Below are positions 51,630 through 64,000 of a stretch of DNA of 64,000 bases, in pieces. The position numbers and the translations under genes were made by a program. Under the pieces are notes generated by a model. The model saw nothing but the letters and a program-made list of their open reading frames with translations. It had not been told where the DNA came from and searched no databases. Position 1 is the first letter of the stretch. The number at the start of each line of letters is the position of its first letter. Source of the DNA: Nannobrachium achirus (taxonomy: Eukaryota > Chordata > Actinopteri > Myctophiformes > Myctophidae); the NCBI GenBank assembly GCA_963921795.1, contig OY997642.1:32135693-32199692 (forward strand), written 5' to 3'.

Positions 51630-53971
51630 ATGTTACCACTCTCTCTCTGCCTCTCCATTCCTCACATTTCCCCTCTTTTGCCCCCGACCCCCCACTCCCT
51701 CTTCAGATCCCCGCCGTCTCTTGCAGGAGTTGACTCAACTCAACACAGCTTTGCTTTTTAGAAGGAGAGAGAAATAGAGAGAGGTGACAGAGCGGAGAGA
51801 AAGGGCAGTTTGTTAATAAAGGAGAAAGAAAAAGAAATAGAGGAGAAAGAAGAAAGAGAGCCTCTCTTTTGACACTGAGTGGCGGCGACATGATGCAAGC
51901 CCTTGGAGAGACACACAGGTGCACGCGCACACACATACATACACGTAGCTAAGAACCTGCATAGCTGCAGTTTGTCCTTAAGGGTAGCATGTCTCTGAGG
52001 TAAAAGCCTCCCCTGCTAGCTCACACACTCACATATACCCATATACCGTAATGTACGCCCTACAATATATGGGTATATGTGGGGTAGGGTAATAGGACAA
52101 AGGTTGAGAAACAAAGCTACAGTATCACTATTTCTGAATAAAAGCACTTCAAGGCATATTATATCAATATGACAGGCTTAATCAACAATACACTATGTTG
52201 AAAGAGGCTATTTGGGTCATTCGAAACCTAGGCCTGTGTTCACGTGACACCCGTCAGAGAGAATTTTGTACTACAGTATTCTTTGAGACACATACGGGTA
52301 TTTTGGGGCTTGGCAGAATCTGCCATTCCTTTGCCGGGTTGTGCAAAATGAAAAAGGGGTCGCCAAATATTCTAAAACTTCCGTGATTCTGCCTATAATC
52401 ATATTATTTGAGACACACATCTGATTTCAAGGGAATCACGTGACTTGGATATCCCCTTCCCCTATTTGCGTGTAGGCAGGACGTGTAGGCAGAATAATTC
52501 AATGTTCCGCTTTGGGCTTTGCTTTAGAATAGCCCACCTTCTGTTTGTGTAGTTAACATTTGGGCCTGTTCTTTACAAGTACTTATAAATACATCTAAAG
52601 GTTCGGGTGGGACATCATGAATCCCTTTAATTGCGTGCTGTAGGGTGGGTGGTGGCTGATTTAAGCAGTCACATCTGGCCTGAGTCAAACTAATTAGTCT
52701 CAGAGCTGGGTGTGATGACGCACCTGTTGTGCATCAAGCTAATCGATGCACAAGGGATAGATCAGTCATCCCTGCACACACATTCAAAGAGATACAGATC
52801 CTCTGTTATGACATCTGCTTCAGCTTGTTTTTACTCTGTATATTCCCATGCGGTTATGGCAGGGTTACAACTTGGGCTTGGAAAGCAGTGTGATGTTGCA
52901 TGGAAATAAAGAAACTTTGGCTGTCATCTGTTCTTCTGTACAACTGAGCCTGACCTATTCCATTCTACAAACGCCTTCTAAATCAGTTCTCAAAAGGAGC
53001 AGATGTACTGTACAAGCACAAAACGTGGCGCGACACGCTAATAAGTCTAATTGGTCCATATAAAAGACAGGGGTCAATTACAAAGATCAAAATAAAAACA
53101 TAATTTTCTCCATCAAAAAAAAAAGTTTAGGTATGGAACACAAGTTTGCAATAAAAAAGTTTGATTTGATTTAATGCCATAGTCTACTGAGTAGGACTAT
53201 CATACCCCCAAAAATAACACAGATGAGACGGATATTATTTACTGCACTGTAATTTATTTGTAGCAGTAGCTAGTGCACCCATGAGTGCATTTAAAGGTAT
53301 TTAACATGCTTCGTTCATCTGGCAAAGTGCTCTTCATTAGCACTCTCTCCCTTCCGTTATCCAAATCAAATCCATGTATGATTCGATTTATTTAATAGCA
53401 TGTATTACAAGCCTCTACGGAGTCTAAGTTTCCCTCTCTGGGGGGTGCCACATACCCTGCCTTGTCACAAAATACTGTCTACTATGATGAATTCATACAG
53501 TATTTGGCGTCATGTTATCAATCTACCTCTTCACTATATCAGGAGTAGAAAATATAATATTACACCAGTGACTTCATTGCAACAGTACAAAGGCTGCCAC
53601 TGATCCCCCGTGCAAAGTGCAGAGAATTGGCATTTCTCCGCAAGCCAAAGCAAAAAGACATTTCACAAAGTGAATTTATTATGACTTCTCTGTCTGTGGC
53701 CTACATTTCTCTGCATCTAGTCTCTCTCTCTCTGTATCGGTCTCTCGTTCTCTCGTTCTCCTTTGCCGTCTTTTTCTCAGTCTCTCAACACGTTCGCGCT
53801 CCCTAGCTCTCTTGCTCTGTGAAATATCACCAGCACTTGGCAGTCATTTAGCAGCAGGCTAATGGGCTGTGAAATGAAGTTCCATTGTCGATAAAGGATT
53901 TGAAAATTAAATCTGGGCCAGGGGCATTAAGGGGACAGCCTTTTCATGGCCAGATGCACTACACACATCTC

Positions 53972-54116
<145 letters not shown>

Positions 54117-54187
54117 TTATTCTTATAGTTCTACATTTATGAGGACCAATGTCCTCAGGTTAGGGTAAAGGTTATGGTCAATATGCC

Positions 54188-54627
54188 CAGTGGTGGAAGA
54201 AGTAGTTGCATTTTTTTATTTCAGTAAAAGTATCAATACTGCAATGTAGAAACACTCTGTTAGGGCACGGTCACACCACACTTTTATTCTACCTATAAGG
54301 ACGGAATCTGCCAATGCATTTCAATGGGAATGAAGTGGTTTGCTGCCATTTGCGTATTTCTGAAAAAAGTACAAAGGTATTTGTACTGTACTTAAAGGGA
54401 TATTTTACTTTCAAATAAAATAAACATTACTGTGTTTTTTTTAATGTTTATTTTATTTGAAAGTGAAATATCCTTTTAATTTACCAAAAGTAGAAAGTTC
54501 TCATTAGGCAGAGACTGCTGTCCCAGTACAATATTTGCCTCTGAGATGTAGAGGAGAGTAGAAGAAAAAGCACTGAAAATACTCGAGTAAAGTAAAAAAA
54601 AAAGAGAAAAAAAATGAAACACCACTG
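54188..54627. mobile_element. hAT-like MITE, 440 bp
   Basis: Termini CAGTGGTGGAAGAAGTAG and AACACCACTG. The perfect 8-bp duplication aatatgcc flanks it (54180-54187, 54628-54635). It contains an inner inverted repeat around TATTTTACTTTCAAATAAAA at 54400-54475. Confidence 0.92.
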
Positions 54628-55184
54628 AATATGCCATTGATTAACAGTTTCAGCCACATCATTAATACCTTACCCAACTTACCTGAACAACTCAAGTCAA
54701 TGTCTAAACATCATTGCGGCGGCAGGGTTAAGAAGTCATTGAATTTCATTGGTAAGTCAATCTTTCCTCCAGGGACTATCTGCACTAGCCTGGCTCCGGT
54801 CCCAGAATCGCTAGCCATGCCCATTAAAAAATATGTTTGAGACTAAATGAGAATTCAGGCTGATATCTGCACATTAATATATATGTAAAGATAATGTAAC
54901 TTTGACAAAGAATAAAGGCACCATAAAGATCATGACGATGTCATGTCACAGATATCCATCCAGCCATCATTTAGTGCCAAAGGAGAACATTTTGAAAACG
55001 GCTGGGTAAATTGCCTTGGAATTTATTGTGCACATTCATTCTCCTAGGGGGATGAACCCTACTTATTTTGGTGACCTCATGGCTCCTCTAGAGCAGCATG
55101 TCCTTTTCCTTTTTCAATTGCACACACCACAGATATACCGGTATATACTTCTGACTTCATTTGGATAGTACAGTATAGATTGAC

Positions 55185-55191
55185 AGGAAAC

Positions 55192-55236
<45 letters not shown>

Positions 55237-55285
55237 TGGCATGCCGCAAAGATCGAACCCACAACTCGCTGCCAGGCACTATAGC
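55185..55285 (-). repeat. SINE-like segment with (GA)n
   Basis: gacaggaaacaggagag, a GA run at 55194-55232, then gcatgccgcaaagatcgaac and ccacaactcg resemble the 16880-17060 segment. Confidence 0.45.
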
Positions 55286-55431
55286 CTTTAACAGTAGTTC
55301 ACCCCAAAAAATACTTGTTTTCAAACACACCCCATCCAATGATTTGATGACCGGGTCTTTGGTCAATAGGAGACTCAGTAGGAGATGTAAATCTTTTCTT
55401 ATTTTCAAAAATGCAATTAGCCATAGGACTA

Positions 55432-55669
55432 CTGCCCTACAAAGGCAGAGTGCAGTACCTACGTACAAGAATGTCACTAAAAAATTGGTTTAAAAGTGTT
55501 ACAGCTGATCAGCCAAATGAGATAAAGGCATAAAAGTGATATTAAACTGATTGTATATCTGTTCTTGAGATAATTGTCAATATCATGAAGACTAATTTGA
55601 CCTTTGGGCGACACGAATAAGTTGGTGTGTCCGAAAACGTAGTTACTGCACTCTGCCTTTGTAGGGCAG
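55432..55669. mobile_element. inverted-repeat MITE, about 238 bp
   Basis: CTGCCCTACAAAGGCAGAGT then GCAGTA(C)CTACG on the left is the reverse complement of 55638-55669 over about 32 bp. The unique centre has no frame. Confidence 0.88.
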
Positions 55670-56429
55670 CATACATTGTGTCCCTTACAAGAAGAAAACG
55701 ATCACAGTAACTGTTCTCAACTGGGTTTGATGTAAAAGTGGAAATACATAATCCAGCTCTGTGAAACAAGTGCATGCGAGAAGTGCAAGCGAGATCCACT
55801 TTCAAAATAAAACACATCTGCCCCATTTAGCAAAGCATAAACGACAGATGCATAACCTGTACGTACAGCTGGAAGTATATGGACATTTTATCCAGCTGTA
55901 TCCGTCCTGTCACTCACGTTAAACACAGCTATAACCACCTCTGCTGCATGTGAAAGGCTTTTTAGTGCAGCTGGTCTGAATATTGAATAGGGAATGTATT
56001 CACACAACACAACTTAAAACAAACCAAAAACCGCTTCTACTGAGGGTGAATAAGTAGTTCACATTCTCACCTGCCAGTGCCACCACAAGAGACCTATTTC
56101 ACCTCATTTGAAATGGACAGAGGATGTCATTCCGAACAAATTCTCAAAAGGTTTCTGTCCTGCCCACAGCCCTCCAATGAGACACAGGCAGTAAATTCTT
56201 TTTTTTGTGCTATTTTATCATTCACATTAGTGAGGACCAATTATATTTTCAAGACAGGTTGAAAAGAGGTGAAGGTCCTGTTTGACGTTTTTTGTTTAGT
56301 TGTTGAAGCATAATTTATTGAGTTTGTTTCACTGTTTTGTTGGGCTATAAAGCTAAAAGTGGAACTTGTATTTTATTTTCTGAGAAATCTGCATCTACAG
56401 CATTTCAGGTGTTTGACTAATGCTGACAC

Positions 56430-56546
56430 ACGCACACACTTACACGCACGCACACACACGCACGCACGCTTGCACGTACGCATGTGTGCACGGCACGCAC
56501 ACGCACACATGCTCATGCACGCATGCATGCACAGACACGCACACGC
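56430..56546. repeat. degenerate (CA/CG)n repeat
   Basis: Irregular cacgca units with cacgtacg and catgc interruptions. Confidence 0.85.
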
Positions 56547-57021
56547 GCACAAACTTACTGTTGAAGAACAGAATTCTTTATTTATTGGATGACATTTAAA
56601 TATAACAGACAATGTAAATGTGGTCAGGTTGCAGCCAACAGACAGTCCAGGCTTTAATCAATGGAATAATAACAAATACTGTAAAGCCTGGGTTAAACTG
56701 TTAGTCCATGGGATGGTAGACCTAGCAGTGTCTCTTGGCAATCATGGAATAATGGCCAGGCAACGACAGCAAACACCATATAACCCACTGTAGAAAACAC
56801 TCAGGACCAACTTGAAACCACTTTAGTCATGACTAGCACTGATGGAGGACTATGTGCTCTCCTCTGCTTGTTGCCACATTTACAGTAAGGCAGATTACAT
56901 TCACATCCGGCATTAAAGGTAGGGTAAATGATTTCATTTAATTCTAATTATAAGAAAAAAGGTCTGATGTTCTGATAGTCCTAATTACTATAGAGCAGTG
57001 GTTACCAAACTTTTTTTTTCA

Positions 57022-57044
57022 GGGTTAGGGTTAGGGTTAGGGTT
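57022..57044. repeat. short interstitial telomere-like tract
   Basis: About four GGGTTA units. Shorter TTAGGG/CCCTAA words occur at 45583-45600 and 51025-51040. Confidence 0.8.
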
Positions 57045-57791
57045 GGACTCATTTTTTTAAGATGAAAATCCTGGCACGACTAGCCTGACAATCAGCCTGA
57101 ATTGCATTTTGTTTCACTCCCTGAATCGCCAAAACAAAAATTTAAAGGGGTGTGGCTAGCGATTCAGTGTCTGAACCAGGCTATGGCACGACAGTTTTAA
57201 AAAATATCTTTGTTTTTAGTAGCCTACATCTTTCTTTGAGATTCACATACTGAAAATATTTACAGCCTTTAGAAAGAAGGCAAGCATACACAATAGCGTG
57301 ACACATCCACTGTCATTTACAAGCTATAATTGACAAATTATCTGCAATTTTCTACTTGTAGTTTCTACTTGAATCAGTGCAAAAACATTTCCCTCACCAT
57401 GGCACTGCAATTACAGCACTCTTAATAAAATGTATTTTATTTATATATTTTAAGTAGGATAATTATGCAATATACAATGTAGTAGACTACTGCGGCTGAT
57501 ACAGACAACAAGGGTGGATCAATAAAGAATTATAGTTATAATTATTGTACTTGTTGAAAGTGTACACAGTTACATACTGTACATTTGACATTTCACTTGT
57601 ATGAATAAATAAATGCCTTATTGCACTTGTATTGAGAGCGCATCAAGTGTATTCACACAGAGGGTACAGTACTGGGTAGATTACCAATCCTAGATATCTG
57701 TCAGTGAGGGGCAGTGGGCTCCAGTTCCTCTGCATATTGTAAGGGTCAGGACAGGTGGAAATCTTGTTATGTCCAAATTAAATGATATGAT

Positions 57792-57845
57792 AGTGAAAAT
57801 AGTTGCATCGCTCTGCGTTGTGAGCTTGTAGATCTGCTATTTTCA
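57792..57845. repeat. hairpin of the AGATCTACAAGCTCAC family, one arm degraded
   Basis: GTGAAAATAG at left and AGATCTGCTATTTTCAC at right pair at the base. The left inner arm is shortened. Confidence 0.7.
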
Positions 57846-58256
57846 CTGCTTTTTTTGCAACGCTCTTGTATGACGAAGTAGGGCAATCATTTATGTTATA
57901 GACATAAAGTACAAAGTTTCTGCCTGACAGCAACAATGTGTGATGCAAAACTCTCTCCATCTCTAGATGCTTGATTTCAGTCCGTGGGCATCAAATCCTG
58001 AGCCTCGATCAGCAAGTTCTCAGGCCAGAGGAGTCGATCTCTGAACCGGTCCTTTATGTTTTCTCTCTTTCTCTGTCTGCCTCTCTCAGTGTATGTCTGT
58101 CTGTCTATCTGTCTGTCTGACCCCTCTTCTCTCTCTCTCTCTATCTCTCTGTGACTATGGCAGAGTGAGATTAGACATGGCTCCCATACCCCGAGGACAC
58201 AACTCAGCGCAGCATCAATGCAATGTGACAGTGGCGAAGTAGAGCATGCACGTACG

Positions 58257-58259
58257 CAA

Positions 58260-58293
<34 letters not shown>

Positions 58294-58386
58294 GCGCGCG
58301 CACGCACGCACACACACACACACACACACACACGCGCACACGCACGCACGCACACACGCACACACACGCATGCACACGCACACACT
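58257..58386. repeat. (CA/CG)n compound microsatellite
   Basis: CA runs with CGCG patches. Confidence 0.95.
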
Positions 58387-58458
58387 ACAGTCCCTGCCAA
58401 AAGGAAGTACTGGTGAAGTAGAGTGGAAGATAAGAGCATTGTTTTATTCATCCACTTT

Positions 58459-58460
58459 GT

Positions 58461-58504
<44 letters not shown>
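58459..58504. repeat. (TTTC)n microsatellite
   Basis: About eleven tetramers. Confidence 0.97.
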
Positions 58505-58505
<1 letters not shown>

Positions 58506-58977
58506 AGCTTTGGATACAGTACAGTATTGTAGAAGTCACCAATCCTGAATGTTATCCTCCACTAGCACTACAGTATGTTCCAATCAATTCCTCTCAGGTA
58601 CAATACAGCAGACTTGCAGTAAACACTTAATATTGTACATTGTCTTAATACTGTCTAGAGGTTGACGTTGTGTTGTTTGTTGGATGTTGAAAATATCTGT
58701 TTCAAAAGGTTGCAAATGTGTGGCCAGGACCCAAATAGGCCAAAGTCACAGCAGACAATTAATATGATGAGACAGCAACAAACTAGAGCATGGGCATGGA
58801 CATACACGCACGCACGTATGCATGCATGCACGCACGCACGCACACAGGTATCTGTGTCACTGACCATTGTATAATTGTCCATTGTGTAAAATGGTCAGGG
58901 GATGCGGGTGAATCAAAATATGAAGAATCAAACTTTATTGGAAGCGTCCAAGAGAAGAGTCAGTCCAATTCCACAGA

Positions 58978-58985
58978 AAGAAGGA

Positions 58986-59064
<79 letters not shown>

Positions 59065-59090
59065 GAAGGAAGGAAGGAAGGAAGGAAGGA
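58978..59090. repeat. (AAAG)n(AAGG)n microsatellite
   Basis: About 85 bp AAAG then about 27 bp AAGG, a purine-only strand. Confidence 0.97.
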
Positions 59091-60228
59091 TCAGGTTAAT
59101 GCAGCCAGAGACTCCAGAGACCGAAAGACAAACATACAAGAAGACACCCACATGGTGACTGGCAGTCTCCTCTCATTTCTCAAGCAAACAGAGGAAGGAG
59201 AGAAAAACAGACAGAGAGGGAAAAATAGGCTTTATATCATGATTCTGCTGCCATTTCTATGGTAACCAATCAACTCAGCTAAAGCCTTCCTGCCTGCCTG
59301 CACTGGTCTGGATTAAAGAGAAGAGACAAAAAGGTAGCAGGTAGAGGTGAAGAAATAGAGGAGACAAAGGATATAGTCTAGGAAACTACAAAATGTGGTT
59401 GTTCTTTAGTCTTTTTTCTTGTTAGTTTCACTTCTTGTCAATAGCTATATGGGCAACTCATGCTTTTCCTGTACATCTAGTATTTTTACTGTTGGTGACT
59501 GGGAGCTGTCCATACAGTATAGCCACTATGTGCCACTGCTGGTTTGTTTTACACTGCAATGTCCAACAAGCAGAAACGTTGATTACTCTGATTTCAGTAC
59601 ATCAATTACATTAAATAGGCCTGATCTTGTTCATTGACATGTTTCAGATCCAAGAGTACACATGCATGCAACTGAGTAGTACACCCACCCAGGGTGTACA
59701 ACTGGGTGAATCTCCTCAATGTCAGGTGAAAAGAAGCGGTCTACGATGGTCAGGGGGTTAAAGTATAATCCAATTCGGAATTGAATTTAAAAAAATCATT
59801 GGTTGTCCGCTCTACATCCTCCCACGCAACTGTAGAGGTTACTGTAGATTAAAAAAGACTACAGAAGAAGGGGAGAAGTGAAATGGCTTAATTACTAAAT
59901 TGGAAGAAATGGGTGAAAATAGAAGAAAACAAAACGTGGGTGCATAAATCTTTAGTTCCTTCAAATTGTACCTTTATGATGTACTGAAATAAGACCAGTA
60001 TAACAAAAGCTAAAGGGGACATTATCATCCCTATAACGCAAGTTATACATATGTATTCTTTAAGTTTTAATCTATCCATCTCTAGAATTAAGTGAAACAT
60101 TTATTTATTGATCCCTTGCTCCTTCTGGCATCGTGTTTGGTGTGCAAATGTACTGCACATTCTGAAGCTCTTTGGATAAAGGTGCTGTTTAAATACAGAC
60201 AATGACAAAGACAAGACATCACACTGAC

Positions 60229-60233
60229 ACACA

Positions 60234-60315
<82 letters not shown>
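60229..60315. repeat. (CA)n microsatellite
   Basis: About 85 bp CA with one missing base near its left end. Confidence 0.97.
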
Positions 60316-60811
60316 CCGGTGAGACTTGGCTCATATCCTAGGCACTGTGTACAGCAGATGTTGTCAAATGCTAGGTGTCTAAGGTGTGATTAACGAAAAT
60401 AGCAAAAAGAAAATACAATAAAAATATCATAACTTGTTATTGAAGATCAGCTATTTTAGCTATTTTTGAAACACGGCTTAAGTGGTTAAGATCTGTGGTT
60501 TCCATATAGATACAGTATACACATACAGTAGACACCGCATCGGCTGCTGCTGCTGCTGCTCACTGGAGCGATCAATGGGGCTGCCATATCGGTGCCTTCT
60601 AGCTGTGCCTTCTTATGCATGCATGCTCCCCATGTACTGTACTGTACTGTATGTCTATTGAAGCAGGAAGTCTCTCCACAATTAAAATCATCATAACTTG
60701 CTGAATTCCAAAACGATTTGCAAGTGGTTTGGCTTGTTAAAAATGTTAGACATGTAGTAGGATACTTGGTTAAATTAAAAATGTGTATCTCACACCGTAT
60801 CTCATGTAGGC

Positions 60812-62352
60812 AACTAGAAAAATATTGTTCCTTCGAAACAATTGTGGGCTCGCTTCAAGCCAGAAAACAATGGCTATAAAAGCACAAAATGTCAAGATCG
60901 CAGGCATTGCTCTCTTTGACGTTACTGACGTCAAAGATTGGTCCATTTTGTTCCAAAAATGTGTTGTGCAAAAGTTGACCCGCTGGTGGCGCTATAACAG
61001 GCCAATGTGAGAAGGTTGGTATCTGTTCCTTGACCTATTGGGAATGTGCTTGCAAGATTTCACGCACATCCCAGGCTGTGTTCATGATTTGAGGTGTTTT
61101 TGGCTTTGGACACTTTATCGCTGCTTGCAGCTATATTTATTATTATTATTTTATAATTTTTTTGTGTGCACTTCATAGGCATGTTAGATAAAGGTCCTTA
61201 GATTGCGTGTAGAATGTTTCATGCAAATTGCAAAAAAAATCCTAGAATAAAAACGGGTTTAAGCGTTTTACAAACTGCTCAAAATTATATAGCGCCCCCC
61301 TTTGGCCATTTGGGGTAAGATTGGTTTCAGTGATATTTGAACTAACCCTCTACACTATTTTGTCATGAAAATGTGACTTTGCATGTATGTTTTAGAGGCA
61401 GAAGAATAATTTGCATAAAAATGCAATATTGTTTGAATTATTTAAAAAAGCATGTTTCAATGTTAAAGAAATCCGATCTGACAGATCTTTAGATATCGGT
61501 CCAAAGTTCACGTAAAAAAAGTTTTGTGCACGTGACGCGAAAATTCCAGAATAAAAGCGGGTTTACGCGTTTTACAAACTGCTCAAAATGGCGGAAAATT
61601 AAAGGGCGGAGCTTACTTAACAACGACACAGATGTCTTCCGCTTGAGTCAAAGCACACGTGTAACAAGTTGCATGTCTTCAAACGAAACGAGTCATGACT
61701 TATGCCCGTTTGAAGTTTGAATTTTCAGACGCTTCGTATAGCGCCCCCCTTTGGCCGATTGGAATAAAATTGGTTTCAGTGATACTTTGACTAACCCTCC
61801 ACATCTTTGCCAAATGCCATGAACGTGTAACTTTGCATGTATGATTTAGAGGCCGAAGAATAATTTGCATAAAACCGCAATATTGATTGAATCATTAAAA
61901 AATTATATTTCACTTTAAAAGAAATCCGCCGAGATTAGTTTAACCGTATTGGTCCAAAGTTCATGTGAAAAAAGTTTTGTGCACTTGACGCGAAAATCCC
62001 AGGAGGAGATAGATTTTTACTGTTTTTCATATAATTCCGAATTGTGGGAGACCTAAAGGTCAGAGGTCAAAAGTTAGAGGGTAAAAGTTGTTCGGCATGA
62101 GGAGACGCATAAGTGTATACAGGTTTCATGGCTGTATGTATAACACAGCATGAGCTATACCTGTTCAAAGTTCGCACTTTCGAAGGCTTCCTACAGCGCC
62201 ACCATTTGGCCGATTGCTATAAAAAATAATAGCGCACTTCGCCACTGTAAACTGAACACATTGATGTTTTTATTTTCATTTTCTCACTAAGTATGTAGGA
62301 GTAGAAAGGAACCGAAGTTCCCGTCTACTGTCTGACTGACTGATAGATAAAT
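60812..62352. repeat. tandem duplication, unit 1 (about 1541 bp)
   Basis: Nearly identical to unit 2. Contains tgtgggctcgcttcaagcc at left, gctgcttgcagctatattta with an ATT tract, and the word agcgcccccctttggcc twice. Short open frames of 61-64 codons repeat in both units without family resemblance. Looks like part of a repeat element of unknown family. Confidence 0.93.
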
Positions 62353-63893
62353 AACTAGAAAAATATTGTTCCTTCGAAACAATAGTGGGCTCGCTTCAAG
62401 CCGGAAAACAATGGCTATAAAAGCACAAAATGTCAAGATCGCAGGCAGTGCTCTCTTTGACGTTACTGACGTCAAAGATTGGTCCATTTTGTTCCAAAAA
62501 TGTGTTGTGCAAAAGTTGACCCGCTGGTGGCGCTATAACAGGCCAATGTGACAAGGTTGGTATCTGTTCCTTGACCTATTGGGAATGTGCTTGCAAGATT
62601 TCACGCACATCCCAGGCTGTGTTCATGATTTGAGGTGTTTTTGGCTTTGGACACATTATTGCTGCTTGCAGCTATATTTATTATTATTATTTTATAATTT
62701 TTTTGTGTGCACTTCATAGGCATGTTAGATAAAGGTCCTTAGATTGCGTGTAGAATGTTTCATGCAAATTGCAAAAAAAAATCCTAGAATAAAAACGGGT
62801 TTAAGCGTTTTACAAACTGCTCAAAATTATATAGCGCCCCCCTTTGGCCATTTGGGGTAAGATTGGTTTCAGTGATATTTGAACTAACCCTCTACACTAT
62901 TTTGTCATGAAAATGTGACTTTGCATGTATGTTTTAGAGGCAGAAGAATAATTTGCATAAAAATGCAATATTGTTTGAATTATTTAAAAAAGCATGTTTC
63001 AATGTTAAAGAAATCCGATCTGACAGATCTTTAGATATCGGTCCAAAGTTCACGTAAAAAAAGTTTTGTGCACGTGACGCGAAAATTCCAGAATAAAAGC
63101 GGGTTTACGCGTTTTACAAACTGCTCAAAATGGCGGAAAATCAAAGGGCGGAGCTTACTTAACAACGACACAGATGTCTTCCGCTTGAGTCAAAGCACGC
63201 GTGTAACAAGTTGCATGTCTTCGAACGAAACGAGTCATGACTTATGCCCGTTTGAAGTTTGAATTTTCAGACGCTTCGTATAGCGCCCCCCTTTGGCCGA
63301 TTGGAATAAAATTGGTTTCAGTGATACTTTGACTAACCCTCTACATCTTTGCCAAATGCCATGAACGTGTAACTTTGCATGTATGATTTAGAGACCGAAG
63401 AATAATTTGCATAAAACCGCAATATTGATTGAATTATTAAAAAATTATATTTCACTTTAAAAAAAATCTGGTTGATCAATCTCACCGTATTGGTCCAAAG
63501 TTCATGTGAAAAAAGTTTCGTGCGCGTAACAAAAAAAACCCAGGAGGAGATAGATTTTTACTGTTTTTCATATAATTCCGAATTGTGGGAGACCTAAAGG
63601 TCAGAGGTCAAAAGTTAGAGGGTAAAAGTTGTTCGGCATGAGGAGACGCATACGTGTATACAGGTTTCATGGCTGGACCTCAAACACAGCATGAGCTATA
63701 CCTGTTCAAAGTTCGCACTTTCGAAGGCTTCCTACAGCGCCACCATTTGGCCGATTGCTATAAAAAATAATAGCACACTTCGCCACTGTAAACTGAACAC
63801 ATTGATGTTTTTATTTTCATTTTCTCACTAAGTATGTAGGAGTAGAAAGGAACCGAAGATCCCGTCTACTGATTGCCTGATAGATAAATAAAT
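62353..63893. repeat. tandem duplication, unit 2 (about 1541 bp)
   Basis: Direct copy of unit 1 at an offset of about 1541-1542 bp with scattered substitutions. Divergence from unit 1 is higher near 63455-63535. Confidence 0.93.
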
Positions 63894-63894
63894 A

Positions 63895-63980
63895 ATGACA
63901 ATATCTAAAGTGTGCTCGCCTTATAGGCGAGCCCACAATGACAATATCTAAAGTGTGCTCGCCTTATAGGCGAGCCCACA
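63895..63980. repeat. 43-bp direct repeat, two copies, each with a hairpin
   Basis: Each copy ends in GCTCGCCTTATAGGCGAGC, a 7-8 bp stem. The word GGGCTCGC at the left end of each 1.54-kb unit is related. The array may continue past the window. Confidence 0.9.
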
Positions 63981-64000
63981 ATAACAGTAATGATTATAAA

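Noticed and set aside
57022-57044. Telomere or chromosome end
   Set aside because: Only about four units, embedded in ordinary intron DNA.
60825-63262. Repeated 61- and 64-codon frames
   Set aside because: Present twice only because the DNA is tandemly duplicated; no known domain.

Overview
The window is vertebrate, most likely teleost, genomic DNA. The genes have introns, (TG)n/(CA)n microsatellites are very dense, and there are many short non-autonomous hAT-like and piggyBac-like elements. Two host protein-coding genes are supported, lying tail to tail. The human pair TMEM68 and XKR4 on chromosome 8 is, from memory, also adjacent and convergent, so this looks like conserved microsynteny.

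Layout. (1) 476-15464, plus strand: tmem68, complete in eight coding exons (334 codons plus stop), encoding an ER acyltransferase of triacylglycerol synthesis. Its introns carry most of the mobile DNA of the first 15 kb. These include a fold-back DNA element 24 bp past the exon 2 donor with a young non-autonomous LTR element inserted near its centre, a 1.5-kb element holding inverted satellite halves, and three hAT-like elements with clear 8-bp target duplications. (2) 15465-34177: intergenic or 3'-UTR DNA with many hairpin-bearing repeats and no further gene that I can support. (3) 34178-45390, minus strand: the last three coding exons of xkr4, an XK-family phospholipid scramblase. Its large first coding exon is not in the window and should lie to the right. 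(4) 45391-64000: presumed first intron of xkr4, with microsatellites, nested fold-back elements and, at the right edge, a 1.54-kb tandem duplication.

The two genes are not an operon and act in different membrane processes (lipid storage; phosphatidylserine exposure). The most unusual non-gene signal is a dispersed family of 60-90 bp hairpins around a core AGATCTACAAGCTCAC. Several copies keep their two arms complementary although the arm sequence differs between copies. They sit inside hAT-like and piggyBac-like elements. Other points worth checking are the (TG)n tracts touching two tmem68 splice donors, an intron in the xkr4 C-terminal coding region that I recall as absent in mammals, and a hammerhead-ribozyme-like core at 23.6 kb.

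All exon boundaries come from reading frame, GT/AG sites, phase agreement and remembered family sequences. No alignment or database search was run.
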